DNA of 46,659 nucleotides from an uncultured Myxococcales bacterium (GCA_903924465.1 CAIYBN010000124.1:1-46659); one strand, 5' to 3'; shown: positions 6,998 to 16,592, counted from the stretch's first letter. The notes: generated by a model not told the origin, from the sequence alone. Program-made: numbers and translations.

Positions 6998-9900
6998 TCA
7001 AGGGTAAGACCGCGCGCATCGCAGGCCGATGTCCCACACCGGATTGCCAGAGCTGTACGAGCGATTCGCTGAACGCTGGTTGATCGCGCCTTCGCCGAGG
7101 CTGCCGTCACGGACGCTGCGATAGGTGCCGGTCCCGGGGCCAGCTGGATCGGTTTGCGCGTCGGAGGTGTACGGCCCGTGCCAGTCAAGGTTCCACTCGC
7201 GCACGTTGCCGGCCATGTCGTGCAAGCCGTAGGGACTGTCGCCCGCCGTCACGGATCCGACCGGCCAGGTTGCAACCGTGCCGCAGCCCTCGCCGCTGCT
7301 GTCCCACATGATGGCGTAGCTACAGGTCGCAGCGGTCTCGCCCCACGGGTTCGAGCGCATCGCCCACGCACAGCCCACGTCGCTGGCCGTGCTGCCATTT
7401 TTCTCGCAACTCCCGCGCGTCGCCATCTCCGACTGCGCCTCCGTCGGCAAATCGTACCCGGTTCCGCGCCAGGTGCAGTATTGCCGCGCCTGCGTCCAAC
7501 TCACGAAGTTCACGGGATTGCTCGTCAGGCCCGGATACGTCGCAAAGTTCGCCGGCTGCACATAGTTGGGCTGTGTGCAAATGCCCGCATCGACGCACGC
7601 TTTGAACTGCGCCACCGTCGTTTCGGTCAGATCCATGTAGTACGCCGAAAGCGTCACCTTGTGCTGCGGGAGATTGTCGGTTTGGCAATTGTTGTCCTTG
7701 GTGCCATTGCAGCCCATCCAGAACGTCGCCGCCGGGATGAGCGCCATGCCAGTCGGCACGCTCAGCGTCGTGCACGTGTTGGCCACGCAGTACTTACCGC
7801 TGCCGCACGTTGCGCCGTCGCCCGACGGTGCGTTGACGCATCCGCTGGACTTGCAGGCGTCCAGCGTGCACGCGTTGCCATCGTCACAGGAGACGCCGTT
7901 GTCGATGACGCCGTTGCAATCGTCGTCCACGCCGTTGCAGATCTCCACCGATGGTCCGATGGACCCTACGCAGGTCTTGGTGCCGCCGGTCGCGCAGGTC
8001 ACGGTGCCTGCGGTGCAAGCGCCCACACAGTTGACGACCAAGCCGCCGGGGCAGTTGACGCCGCACGCGCCGCCGACGTCCGTGGGGTTGTCGTCAATCG
8101 AGCCATTGCAATTGTCGTCGATACCGTTGCACGTCTCCGCCTTCGGTCCGACGATTTGCGAACACGTCAGCCCGTTTGGCCCGGGTCCTGGCGAGCCGCC
8201 GCACGTGTAGCTCGCGGTGCAGGCGCCCGTCGTATTCGTCCCGCCGCCGGTGCAGGCGTTGCCGAGTTGGGCGACGTCGTCCACGCTGCCGTTGCAGTCG
8301 TCGTCGACGCTGTTGCAAGTCTCGGTCGACTTCGCGACGCTGCCGCTGCAGACCTTCGTGCCGGCCCAACAGTGAAACGCGCCGGTCGCGCATCGCGTTC
8401 CGCTGCCGCTGTTTTGGCAATCGCCGAGCGTGCCCGTTGCACAGCACGCCTGAGAATTCCACGCGTCGGTGAGATTGTCGTCCACGATGCCGTCGCAGTC
8501 GTCGTCCAAGTTGTTGCACACCTCGACCGACGGTCCGCCGGAACCGACGCACACCTTGGTCCCGCCGCTCGCGCAGATGAGCGTGCCTTTGGTGCACGCG
8601 CCCACACAATTCGCGACCTGACCGCCGGGGCAGTTCTCGCCGCACGCGCCGCCGGTGTCAGACGGGTTGTTGTCGATGAGGCCGTTGCAGTCGTCATCTA
8701 TGCCGTTGCAGGTTTCGGCTTTGGGTCCAGTGCCTTGCGAGCACGTCAGCCCGTTTGGCCCGGGTCCTGGCGAGCCGCCGCACGTGTAGCTCGCGGTGCA
8801 GGCGCCCGTCGTATTCGTCCCGCCTCCGGTGCAGACGTTGCCAAGCTGGGCGACGTCGTCCACGCTGCCGTTGCAGTTGTCATCGACGCTGTTGCAGGTC
8901 TCGGTCGACTTCGCGACGCCGCCGGAGCAGACCTTCGCGCCCGCGGAGCACTGGAACGATCCCGTCGCACAGCGCGTCCCGCCGCCGCTGTTCTGGCAGT
9001 CGCCGACGGTGCCGGTCGGACAGCACGCCTGCGCTTTCCACGCGTCCGTGAGGTTGTCGTCCACGATGCCGTCGCAATCGTCGTCCAAGTTGTTGCACAC
9101 CTCGACGGACGGCCCGGTTGAGCCGACGCAGCTTTTCACCCCGCCGGGCGTGCAGACCAACGTTCCCGCAGTGCACGCGCCGACGCAATTCGCGACCTGA
9201 CCGCCGGGGCAGTTCTCGCCGCACGCGCCGCCGGTGTCAGACGGGTTGTTGTCGATGAGGCCGTTGCAGTCGTCGTCGATGCCATTGCAGGTTTCGGCTT
9301 TGGGTCCAGTGCCTTGCGAGCACGTCAGCCCGTTTGGCCCGGGTCCTGGCGAGCCGCTGCACGTGTAGCTCGCGGTGCAAGCGCCCGTCGTGTTGGTCCC
9401 GCCGCCGGTGCAGACGTTGCCAAGCTGGGCGATGTCGTCCACGGTGCCGTTGCAGTCGTCGTCGACGCTGTTGCAGGTCTCGGTCGACTTCGCGACGCCG
9501 CCGGAGCAGACCTTCGCGCCCGCCGAGCACTGGAACGATCCCGTCGCACAGCGCGTTCCGCCGCCGCTGTTTTGGCAATCGCCGACGGTGCCGGTCGGAC
9601 AGCATGCCTGCGCTTTCCACGCGTCGGTGAGGTTGTCGTCCACAATGCCGTCGCAATCGTCGTCCAAGTTGTTGCACACCTCGACGGACGGCCCGGTTGA
9701 GCCGACGCAGCTTTTCACCCCGCCGGGCGTGCAGACCAACGTTCCCGCAGTGCACGCGCCGGCGCAATTCGCGACCAAGCCGCCGGGGCAGTTGTCGCCG
9801 CACGCGCCGCCGGTGTCAGACGGGTTGTTGTCGATGAGGCCGTTGCAGTCGTCGTCGATGCCATTGCAGGTTTCGGCCTGCGGCTCGCCGGGAACGCAGG

Positions 9901-10891
9901 CCGGCGCCACGCCACTTTCGCAGCTGTTGACGGTCCTGGCGCACGGCCCGGTGCCGCACGTGGTCGTGCCCAGATTCTCATCGGTCTGCCCGTCGCAGTT
10001 GTCGTCCACGCCGTTGCAGACCTCGGGCGAGGTGTTGGCGGTGAAGACGTGTTTGCAACCCGATGTGGTGTCGCACGAATCGACCGTACACGGGTCGCTG
10101 TCGTCACAGGACGCAACCGTGCCTACGCACGCCTGATTCACACAGCTGTCGCCGATTGTGCAAGCGTCGCCGTCGGTGCACGTCGCGGAGTTCGGTAGGA
10201 ACATGCAACCACTTGTTGTGTCGCAGGAATCCGCCGTGCAGACGTTGCCGTCGTCGCAAGCAGTCACTGCCCCCGGCAGGCAAGTGCCAGTTTGGCAGAC
10301 GTCGCCGAACGTACAGGCGTTGCCGTCGCTGCACGTCCCGCCGATGGCAAGATGCACACAGCCGCTGGCAGGCGCGCACGAGTCTTCTGTGCATGGGTTG
10401 CTGTCCTCACAAAGGAGTGTCGCACACGGATCCACGAACGCATCCGCCGACGCCCCGTCTGGCTCCGCGTCAGTGTCCTGCGGCGTCCCAGCATCCGCGA
10501 GCGCGTCGGCCTGTGCCGCATCGTCATCAGTTGCATCAGGCAGTTGCGCGTCTGGTGGAGTCGCCGTGTCCGCGGTGACATCTGGCTCCGCGACTTCCGC
10601 CGTCGTGTCCAGCGCATCGGTGCCGACAGTCACGTCCTCCGGCTGGACCGTCGCGTCGCCATCGGTGGCATCGGTACCGGCGACGCCATCCGTGCCCGCT
10701 GCGTCGCCATCGGTGGCATCCGTACCGGTGACAGCGTCCGTGCCCGTTGCGTCCGCGTCTGGCGACACCACGGCATCCGTTCCGCCCTCAGCGTCGACGC
10801 CGACGTCCAGGTCGCCCACCGAGGGCGCTGCCTTGCACGCGACCAGACCTGCTGCCAACCCAACCACAACCGCAAACCGTCGCCACGCCAT
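6998..10891 (-). CDS. Giant lipoprotein: MopE-type repeats plus SUMF1-fold domain
   Basis: ATG 10891 follows GGAGG closely and gives a signal peptide with lipobox LVAC (Cys 19). The 1297 residues comprise a Thr/Asp/Ala linker (about 22-155), Cys-rich units of the CSDGNACTFGD type (about 160-290), a long array of MopE-like motifs (ETCNGIDDDCNGLIDN and relatives, about 290-1035) and a C-terminal SUMF1/FGE-type domain (about 1045-1297; MALIPAATFWMG at its start, GNVREWNLDW, GLRCARSY at the end). MopE motifs are linked to metal binding in Methylococcus and are abundant in myxobacterial surface proteins. The two catalytic cysteines of formylglycine-generating enzymes are not visible in the expected segment, so a structural or binding role is more likely. 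Three units of 193 residues are nearly identical. Confidence 0.92.
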   Translation of the reverse strand: MAWRRFAVVVGLAAGLVACKAAPSVGDLDVGVDAEGGTDAVVSPDADATGTDAVTGTDATDGDAAGTDGVAGTDATDGDATVQPEDVTVGTDALDTTAEVAEPDVTADTATPPDAQLPDATDDDAAQADALADAGTPQDTDAEPDGASADAFVDPCATLLCEDSNPCTEDSCAPASGCVHLAIGGTCSDGNACTFGDVCQTGTCLPGAVTACDDGNVCTADSCDTTSGCMFLPNSATCTDGDACTIGDSCVNQACVGTVASCDDSDPCTVDSCDTTSGCKHVFTANTSPEVCNGVDDNCDGQTDENLGTTTCGTGPCARTVNSCESGVAPACVPGEPQAETCNGIDDDCNGLIDNNPSDTGGACGDNCPGGLVANCAGACTAGTLVCTPGGVKSCVGSTGPSVEVCNNLDDDCDGIVDDNLTDAWKAQACCPTGTVGDCQNSGGGTRCATGSFQCSAGAKVCSGGVAKSTETCNSVDDDCNGTVDDIAQLGNVCTGGGTNTTGACTASYTCSGSPGPGPNGLTCSQGTGPKAETCNGIDDDCNGLIDNNPSDTGGACGENCPGGQVANCVGACTAGTLVCTPGGVKSCVGSTGPSVEVCNNLDDDCDGIVDDNLTDAWKAQACCPTGTVGDCQNSGGGTRCATGSFQCSAGAKVCSGGVAKSTETCNSVDDNCNGSVDDVAQLGNVCTGGGTNTTGACTASYTCGGSPGPGPNGLTCSQGTGPKAETCNGIDDDCNGLIDNNPSDTGGACGENCPGGQVANCVGACTKGTLICASGGTKVCVGSGGPSVEVCNNLDDDCDGIVDDNLTDAWNSQACCATGTLGDCQNSGSGTRCATGAFHCWAGTKVCSGSVAKSTETCNSVDDDCNGSVDDVAQLGNACTGGGTNTTGACTASYTCGGSPGPGPNGLTCSQIVGPKAETCNGIDDNCNGSIDDNPTDVGGACGVNCPGGLVVNCVGACTAGTVTCATGGTKTCVGSIGPSVEICNGVDDDCNGVIDNGVSCDDGNACTLDACKSSGCVNAPSGDGATCGSGKYCVANTCTTLSVPTGMALIPAATFWMGCNGTKDNNCQTDNLPQHKVTLSAYYMDLTETTVAQFKACVDAGICTQPNYVQPANFATYPGLTSNPVNFVSWTQARQYCTWRGTGYDLPTEAQSEMATRGSCEKNGSTASDVGCAWAMRSNPWGETAATCSYAIMWDSSGEGCGTVATWPVGSVTAGDSPYGLHDMAGNVREWNLDWHGPYTSDAQTDPAGPGTGTYRSVRDGSLGEGAINQRSANRSYSSGNPVWDIGLRCARSYP
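8152..9888 (-). repeat. Three tandem 579-bp coding repeats
   Basis: Within the giant lipoprotein gene, units of 579 bases (193 codons) lie at about 8152-8730, 8731-9309 and 9310-9888. A shared landmark recurs at 8163, 8742 and 9321, exactly 579 bases apart. The two units at higher coordinates are almost identical; the lowest is more diverged, and a shortened fourth unit extends to about 7910. Such near-identical in-frame repeats can gain or lose copies by recombination, so array length may vary between strains and may be misassembled. Confidence 0.85.
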
Positions 10892-11085
10892 TTCCGCCTC
10901 CGCTGCCAAAACCGCAACTGAATTCGCAAACTGCCCGGTGGCTGCCCGTAGCGCCGAACCGTCGAGAGGCTTGCGTGGATCCAGTCTGAGCCCGGTGCAG
11001 CGCGTCCGTCAAGCCGCAGCATTGGCCCGGATTCTCCGCGTCTGGCGCATCTCGGCGTCGCCGCGTCGAACACGACGGGATGATG

Positions 11086-12066
11086 TCAGAATGCCCGGGA
11101 GACCACCACGCCGCTCGGCGTCACGCTCCACGCGGTCTTTGGCGTGTCGCCGCGCAGGAGCAACCAGACGCCGATGCCGGTCGCAGCAAGGCCGCCCGCG
11201 CCCATGCCGATGGCGACGCCGGTTCGTTGGTTCAAGCTGGAAACGGTGGTGGACGCCGTCGTGAAGTCGCTGCCAACGATGAGGCCGCCCGAGCGCGCGG
11301 ACTCGTCACGATGCCAGGCGGCCGCGTCGCTCATCGTGCTCAAGCCGACACCGAGTCCTGCGAGCGCCAACACGGCCCCGCCACCGATGAGGCTCCACGC
11401 CACGGCTTTGGAAGGGCGGGAAGCGGGCTGGACGACACGACCAGCGTTGTTGCCGATGGGCGACGAAGGGTGACCTTCCAACGCGTCAAGACGTGCCTGC
11501 GCCTGAGCCTGAACCGCGCTGTCGCCATTTGGCTCCGCCAGCAGCGCGCGCAAGCGATCCTTGGCCTCGTCCGTCCGCCCGGCATCCAGCAGCGCGACGG
11601 CGGATTTCAGGCGCCAATCCAAGCGCTTGGGCGCCAGATCGGCTGCTTCTGCGTACAACTGCGCCGCCACACCCGGCGTCCCGGCCTTGTTGGCGTTGTC
11701 GGCCTCGCGCGCCTTGGCATCCGCCTGTAAGCCATGAATCTCCGTTACGTATTTGCGGGCATTGTCGGCGCGCGCCGATTCGATCCCGGGCATTTGCAGG
11801 AACTCCGCGTAGTGTTGCAACGCGAGATCAGACTGGTCGCTCATCTGCTCCGCCCGCGCCGCGCCGTACAGCAGCGCACTTTGCGTGGGATCCAAGCGAA
11901 ACGCGTTCAAGTATTGCCGCGCCGCCTTGGCAAAATCGCCGGCCGTAAACGCGTCCGCTGCTTGGTGGCCCATTGCCGTCGCGGCTTGTGCCTGACGCGG
12001 ATCCGCGGCGTGAACCGGCAGAGCGGTCAGCAACAGGAACGTCGCCAGCAGCAGCCGGGCCGTCAT
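11086..12066 (-). CDS. TPR-containing exported membrane protein
   Basis: This 326-residue protein has a signal peptide (residues 1-20, ending VHA), then alpha-helical sequence with TPR character (AADAFTAGDFAKAARQYLNAFRLDP and AAQLYAEAADLAP). Two hydrophobic segments follow, at about 230-252 and 285-305, separated by a Ser/Thr-rich loop. Its ATG overlaps the TGA of the upstream gene (ATGA), which indicates translational coupling. Proteins of this design are common in myxobacteria as periplasmic scaffolds. The context suggests it works with the P-domain protein encoded just upstream. Confidence 0.85.
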   Translation of the reverse strand: MTARLLLATFLLLTALPVHAADPRQAQAATAMGHQAADAFTAGDFAKAARQYLNAFRLDPTQSALLYGAARAEQMSDQSDLALQHYAEFLQMPGIESARADNARKYVTEIHGLQADAKAREADNANKAGTPGVAAQLYAEAADLAPKRLDWRLKSAVALLDAGRTDEAKDRLRALLAEPNGDSAVQAQAQARLDALEGHPSSPIGNNAGRVVQPASRPSKAVAWSLIGGGAVLALAGLGVGLSTMSDAAAWHRDESARSGGLIVGSDFTTASTTVSSLNQRTGVAIGMGAGGLAATGIGVWLLLRGDTPKTAWSVTPSGVVVSRAF

Positions 12067-14360
12067 CGCAGCACCACGAGCCGGAAGTTCTGGGCCGCGC
12101 CGCTGTGGTTGGTGATGCGCACGGTGCCGGGCGTCGGCTGGCTGATGGTGTACGGCGGGTTGGGACCGACGCCGCTTCCCTGATAGAAGCTGCCTTTGGT
12201 GGCGAGATCGGCAATGGCGGGCGGCACCCACGCGCCCGTGAGCGCGCCGTCGATGCGGATGCGGCCGGGAGCGCCGCTGGCCGTTTGGGCGAGGATGCCA
12301 CCGGCTACCGAAAGCGTGCCGTCGACCGCGACCGAATTCGCGCGCAACCAAATTGTGCCGCCTGAGCCGCCACCACCGTCGCCGGCGTAGCCGCATTTGG
12401 CCTGGCTGCCCGCGCCGCCATTCGCGGACAGCTTACCCGTCGCAGAAATGACGATTTGTTTGGCGATGATCAGCACCGCGCCCGCGCCACCGCCGCCGCC
12501 AGCGCCGGCGGTTCCGTTCGAACACGTTGAGCTTCCCACGCTCGATCCGGCACCGCCGCCTCCGCCACCGCCGGATCCGACTTCCAAGCCTGAGAGAAGC
12601 CCGGCGGAGCCGAAGGCGCTGCCGCCGACTGTGACCCCGGTCGTGGCGCCCGCGACTGCGTGACCGCCGCCGCTGCCGCTGCCGGCGTTGTAGCCCGTGC
12701 CACCGCCCTTGCCGGCTTGGCCAGCGGCGGGCCCGTAGCCATTCGCCCCGTCGGTGTTGCTCCAGCTGCCTTGCCCACCCGCCGCGCCGCCGGCTGGACC
12801 CGCGGTACCTCCGGTGTAGTAACCGTAGGTGGCGCTGCCGCCGTCGAGGATCAGCGAACCATCAATCGTGACGGTGCCGTTGACGCGGATAATCAGCGGA
12901 TCCGTGGTCTTGGGCGTCAAAGTGGCGTCGCCGCCGATGGTGAGGCTGCTGAACTGATGGTGGTTGCCGATGAGATCCGCGTTGGCGCCGACCGTGAAGT
13001 CGCCCTCGCCACCGTCGCCGCACAGGCTGCACGTCGTGCCCGCGTCGCCGGGGATCAGGCTCCACCCGCTGCCGTTCTGGACCCAGCCGCTGGCCGCCGA
13101 AAGCGGGTCCGTGCCGCCGGTGACGAGGTCGAGCGATGCGCCGTCGGCGAGTGCGTCGGCGCTGGCGGTGTACACGCGGCCAATCGGCGTGCCCTGGAAG
13201 GACACCGCGCCGGCGAACGTGACGGCGCCTTGCACGTTCAACAAGCCGTTGGTCCCGATGAGGTTGCTGACGACGAGGTCGCCGTTCGCCTGGACCTGCT
13301 TGGCCGAGAGCGCTTGAACGGAAATGCTCCAGCCGTGGATCGCGCCGTCCGATCCGCCCGGCCCGCACAGGCTGTCCACCACTTTCAGCTGCCAGTTGCC
13401 CTTGGGATTCTTGCCGATCCAACTGGCCAAGCCTGCGTCATTCTTGCTGTACGTCGCCGCGAGCGCCGTGCCCGTGCCGGTCTTGTCGTACAGCGTGTGC
13501 GACTGGCCGGTCGGGTCGATCAGCAGTACCGTGAGGCCGGCGAGATTCGAATTGGTGATGCTGACATCCACCGACAAGTCCTGCGCGATGCCGAGGTCGG
13601 GGATGGTGACTGTGTCCGTCACGCCAAGGCCGTAGCAGTCCTTGATGGGCAGTTCCAGCGCGGCGTGACCCGTCAAGGTCGTGAAGACGTTGGTCAACAA
13701 GTCATTGCTGATGGTGCTCAGGCCATTCGGCGGCAGACCGGCGACGGTCGGCAGTCCCAGCAGATCCGCGTATTGGCCAGAAAAGGCCACGTTGCTGAGC
13801 GCACTTTTCTCCGCATAAGTCGCCAACTCCGTCGTGAGCTGGGCGCCGGTCACGTAGCTCGCCAACGCGGTCTGCAGCGCGTACTGCGACAGGGACTGCA
13901 CGGTCGCATACGGCGTCAGCACGCCACCATCCAGCATCGCCGCGGTGACACAACCGGTGCACGCAAGCCCTTCTGCGACCTGAGCCCGGAGCGCATACGG
14001 CACGGACGCCAACGGCTGGCGCGGCAACTCGGTATCCGTGGCCACTTGGAGCGACAGCCAGGCACCGCTCGCCGCGAGCTTGTCGCCGGTCAGCGCGGTC
14101 TTTTGGCCAATCGCCTGTGAAAACAGACCGCCCGCGACCACGACGTCCTCCGGGCCTTCCTGCCACAGCACGTTGCCGGCGCTCGGTGCGTCGTACATTC
14201 TGAATGTGACTGCATATTTGCCATCCGGCACATTTTGGCCCGACGCCGCGACCAACTGACCCTCGAGCAGCATCGTTGTCGGGACGGCGGTCCAGGCCGT
14301 GCAGGGCAGCAGCACCAGAAGCGGCAGACAAACAAGCACATGGCGCATCAGGGACCTCAT
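12063..14360 (-). CDS. Secreted P-domain protein with shaft-like and Gly-rich regions
   Basis: I start at ATG 14360, which overlaps the upstream stop (ATGA); ATG 14348, 12 bases in, has a better GAGG site and is an equal alternative. A signal peptide (ending TAWTA) leads to an N-terminal segment (about 25-140) with the YAVTFRMYD pattern seen in secreted and fibre proteins, then a helical shaft-like stretch (about 150-230) rich in Ala, Leu and Thr. Residues about 240-350 match a proprotein-convertase P-domain (WIGKNPKGNWQLKVVD, GWSISVQAL). The last 300 residues are a Gly-rich, probable beta-helical region with GGGGGGG runs. P-domains usually bind or stabilise cell-surface partners. The gene lies in a three-gene operon with a lipoprotein before and a TPR protein after. 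Confidence 0.85.
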   Translation of the reverse strand: MRSLMRHVLVCLPLLVLLPCTAWTAVPTTMLLEGQLVAASGQNVPDGKYAVTFRMYDAPSAGNVLWQEGPEDVVVAGGLFSQAIGQKTALTGDKLAASGAWLSLQVATDTELPRQPLASVPYALRAQVAEGLACTGCVTAAMLDGGVLTPYATVQSLSQYALQTALASYVTGAQLTTELATYAEKSALSNVAFSGQYADLLGLPTVAGLPPNGLSTISNDLLTNVFTTLTGHAALELPIKDCYGLGVTDTVTIPDLGIAQDLSVDVSITNSNLAGLTVLLIDPTGQSHTLYDKTGTGTALAATYSKNDAGLASWIGKNPKGNWQLKVVDSLCGPGGSDGAIHGWSISVQALSAKQVQANGDLVVSNLIGTNGLLNVQGAVTFAGAVSFQGTPIGRVYTASADALADGASLDLVTGGTDPLSAASGWVQNGSGWSLIPGDAGTTCSLCGDGGEGDFTVGANADLIGNHHQFSSLTIGGDATLTPKTTDPLIIRVNGTVTIDGSLILDGGSATYGYYTGGTAGPAGGAAGGQGSWSNTDGANGYGPAAGQAGKGGGTGYNAGSGSGGGHAVAGATTGVTVGGSAFGSAGLLSGLEVGSGGGGGGGAGSSVGSSTCSNGTAGAGGGGGAGAVLIIAKQIVISATGKLSANGGAGSQAKCGYAGDGGGGSGGTIWLRANSVAVDGTLSVAGGILAQTASGAPGRIRIDGALTGAWVPPAIADLATKGSFYQGSGVGPNPPYTISQPTPGTVRITNHSGAAQNFRLVVLR

Positions 14361-14884
14361 GGAACGAATTTCAGGAGCCACCCGAGCCAGCCGGTGACGA
14401 CTTTGTAGGTGGCGTCGCTGGCACTGCCCGCGACGAAGGAAGCGCCGCCAACGCCCCAGGTCTTGCCAGACTGACGCTGCCAAGCGACGGCGACAAATCG
14501 GCTGCGAAACGCAACGGCGGGGCCAATCTGCGTGTCCGCGACGTCCGTGGCGTCGATCGTTTGGGCGTCGTCCGCATCCGCGCTGTCCGGTGCAGCGGCG
14601 TCCGCGTCGGTGAAAACTGCGGCGTCGGAAACCGCGTCCATGGCGGCATCCTCGGTTGCGGTATCCTCACTGTCCTCGCCAACGGCGACGTCTGCCGGTG
14701 CGGTGTCATCCGTGACCGTCGCGTCGTTCTTCTCGGCGGCCGTTGGATAGGCGAACTCGGCTTTGGCCGGCAAAGTGTAGCAGCCGCTCAAGCACGTAGC
14801 GCTGAGCGAAAGGACGACCGCGCAGCGGAAGTGACTGGCTGACGCGCGACTTGCGAGGCCCGCATTCCCGGTTGGGCTGCCCAT
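14357..14884 (-). CDS. Small lipoprotein with Asp/Ala-rich linker
   Basis: ATG 14884 follows GAGG and gives a 175-residue protein. The N-terminus is long and basic before a hydrophobic core and a lipobox (CLSGC, Cys about 35). Residues about 50-130 are a linker of Asp, Ala, Thr and Glu. The remaining 45 residues contain GPAVAFRSRFVAVAWQR and a Trp-rich end. No family is recognised. It is the first gene of the operon and overlaps the P-domain gene by four bases, so the two products are probably made together and may interact at the envelope. Confidence 0.8.
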   Translation of the reverse strand: MGSPTGNAGLASRASASHFRCAVVLSLSATCLSGCYTLPAKAEFAYPTAAEKNDATVTDDTAPADVAVGEDSEDTATEDAAMDAVSDAAVFTDADAAAPDSADADDAQTIDATDVADTQIGPAVAFRSRFVAVAWQRQSGKTWGVGGASFVAGSASDATYKVVTGWLGWLLKFVP

Positions 14885-15013
14885 TCTGCCTCGATGACCG
14901 TCGGGCGGCGGAACGGCGCTGCCGCCCTGCGCCGCATGCCAAATTTGCCCGTTGCACTTCACCGGTTGCGTGACGGCACAGTCGCATTTTCGTGCATCCG
15001 CGCAGCCTCGGCG

Positions 15014-15041
15014 ATTCTACCCAGCGCAAACCAGCGGTCAA
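15014..15041 (-). promoter_or_regulatory. Candidate sigma70-type promoter for the P-domain operon
   Basis: On the minus strand, TTGACC (15036-15041) and TAGAAT (15014-15019) are separated by 16 bases. They lie about 130 bases upstream of ATG 14884 and point toward it. The match to the vegetative consensus is good for such GC-rich DNA, but a long leader would result. Confidence 0.45.
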
Positions 15042-15075
15042 GCGGGATCCGGCTGCCGCCGCAACTATCGCGGAC

Positions 15076-15180
15076 TCAAAACCGCAGCAACGCGAGCCGA
15101 TGACGTGGGGGTCTGGTTTGGACCGATCCGGCGACTCGACAGGCTGACTGAGTCGGATCCCAAAGCCGGCCGGCCAGACC
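15076..15180 (-). pseudogene. Degenerate 3' end of a porin gene
   Basis: The first 65 bases read like the 3' end of the porin remnant at 18334: both share the TCAAAA stop region, the AACCAGAC/AACAGGAC stretch and the TTTGGAC block. The minus-strand translation SPDRSKPDPHVIGS aligns with SPDLSKQDTRIIGA of that remnant, but a one-base deletion then breaks the frame before the final RF. I estimate about 70-75% nucleotide identity by eye. Nothing porin-like is visible further upstream, so only the very end survives. It lies in the region between the CAP-domain gene and the operon at 14884. Confidence 0.45.
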
Positions 15181-15362
15181 TGGTGCATTTCGGACTGGTC
15201 CCCGAGCGCGCGGTTCCGGCGACGCGCCGCGGATCGCGGAGGCTTGATCTCGAAGGCTGGTCAACATCCATCCTTCGAGCGGTTTGCAGCTTGACGAATG
15301 GATTCGAAGGCGCACTATCCGGCTGCGGCAAATCGGACAGTTCGGGGCCATGGGAGAGTTGG

Positions 15363-16592
15363 ATGTGGACGTCAAGTTCAAGTCGCGGACTCCGTCGAAT
15401 GCCCGTGGTGCTCGCGCTCGCGTGTGTGTCCTGCGCGCATGGGCAATGGATCGAGAGTGTCGAGCCCGCCCAGACTTTCACGACGACTTGCACGGGCGGC
15501 GTGGTCCCTTTCGCAGCAGGCCGGGCCGAAGACGTCGTGTTGGCCGAGGGCCACAAGCGCGGCTGGGAACTGCAGGGCGACGGACGCCTTTCTGAGCTTC
15601 TGGATGCAATCCTGAGCTTCACAGCGATGCATGGCAAGATGCCCCGGCGGCGGCTCGTCGACGCGATGGCGCGGCGCATGGGCATCACAGATGAGCTGTC
15701 CAAAGTCGGAATGTTCGCCGCCAGCTCGATGGAGGAGGGCGTCGCGAAATTGCTGGACAACGGCCCGCGAAACACCCGGTACAATCGCTATGGGATCGCC
15801 AAGTTTCAGATGGGACGCGCGTTCTCCTTCGGCGTGATCTTCGCGTCCCGGCCGATTGAGCTGGAGCCAGTGCCTCGGCACGTTGCGGTGGGGGAAACAG
15901 TGCGCGTCGCGGGTAAGCTCACGGCGGCAAACGCCAAGGCGATCGGCTACGTGACGCCGCCAGACGGCGCGGCGCGGCAGCTTGGGCGCTCGCTGGGGCC
16001 GTCGTTTGACTTCAAGCTCAAGACGGCGGTGCCAGGCGTGTATCGGCTGGAAGTGATGGCGGATCTGGGTGCGGGGCCGACAATTGCGGCGATCTTGCCC
16101 GTGACGGCAGGATTGCCCGGCGAAGTGACCGTGAATGCAAGTACGCTGGAGAACGACGTGACGGCCAACGCGCGGCCGGAAGCGATTGCCGCGCGCGTGT
16201 TTGAACTGCTGAACGACGCGCGGCGAGAAGCGGGCGCGGCGGATCTGGCGATCGATCCAAGCCTGACCGCGCTGGCAAGGTCGCACGCCGAGGATATGAA
16301 TCAGAATCACTACTTTGCCCACATTTCGCCGACCTTGGGTGGGCCGGGTGAGCGGGCGAAACGGGCGAATCTGCACATTTCCACACTCGGCGAGAACATC
16401 GCCCTGTCGACGAGCGCCAACGCAGCGCACGACGGTCTGATGGACAGCCCAGGGCATCGCTCCGCGATTCTGAACCGGACCTACAATCGGGTCGGTGTCG
16501 CCGTGGTCAAGAGTTCAGAGCCTGGGAGCCAGTTGATTTACGTCGTACAGGAATTCGCGTTGGTGCCGACGCCGCAGCCGGCGACGCATTGA
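15363..16592 (+). CDS. Secreted CAP-domain protein (SCP/PR-1 type)
   Basis: ATG 15363 is preceded by GGGAGAG. The N-terminus is hydrophobic with closely spaced cysteines (ALACVSC), so export and possible lipidation are likely. The last 150 residues match the CAP superfamily: ELLNDARREAGAADLAIDPSLTALARSHAEDMNQN (in shorter blocks), the HISPTLGGPGERAK loop, GENIALS and DSPGHRSAILN. The conserved His and Glu of the CAP cavity are present. The middle (about 150-270) looks like a beta-sandwich segment. Bacterial CAP proteins are extracellular, of mostly unknown function. ATG 15399 is an alternative start. Confidence 0.88.
   Translation: MWTSSSSRGLRRMPVVLALACVSCAHGQWIESVEPAQTFTTTCTGGVVPFAAGRAEDVVLAEGHKRGWELQGDGRLSELLDAILSFTAMHGKMPRRRLVDAMARRMGITDELSKVGMFAASSMEEGVAKLLDNGPRNTRYNRYGIAKFQMGRAFSFGVIFASRPIELEPVPRHVAVGETVRVAGKLTAANAKAIGYVTPPDGAARQLGRSLGPSFDFKLKTAVPGVYRLEVMADLGAGPTIAAILPVTAGLPGEVTVNASTLENDVTANARPEAIAARVFELLNDARREAGAADLAIDPSLTALARSHAEDMNQNHYFAHISPTLGGPGERAKRANLHISTLGENIALSTSANAAHDGLMDSPGHRSAILNRTYNRVGVAVVKSSEPGSQLIYVVQEFALVPTPQPATH

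Larger units (their letters stand above)
14885..15362. other. Divergent intergenic region
   Basis: This 478-base region separates the divergent genes starting at 14884 and 15363. It holds the candidate promoter and the porin-end remnant listed separately. Beyond these I see nothing convincing. Confidence 0.5.

Noticed and set aside
7000..7800. Active formylglycine-generating enzyme
   Set aside because: The domain has the SUMF1 fold but the two catalytic cysteines are not seen in the expected segment.
7154..9121. Long plus-strand frame (655 codons) opposite the MopE-repeat gene
   Set aside because: It is the antisense of a repeated high-GC coding region; its Arg/Ala/Val composition and internal repeats are explained by the real minus-strand gene.
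8152..9888. Regular repeats that might suggest a CRISPR array
   Set aside because: The unit is 579 bases, in frame and coding; there are no short repeat-spacer units.
12660..14120. 486-codon plus-strand frame
   Set aside because: Antisense shadow of the P-domain gene, which has a signal peptide, recognisable domain and coupled neighbours.
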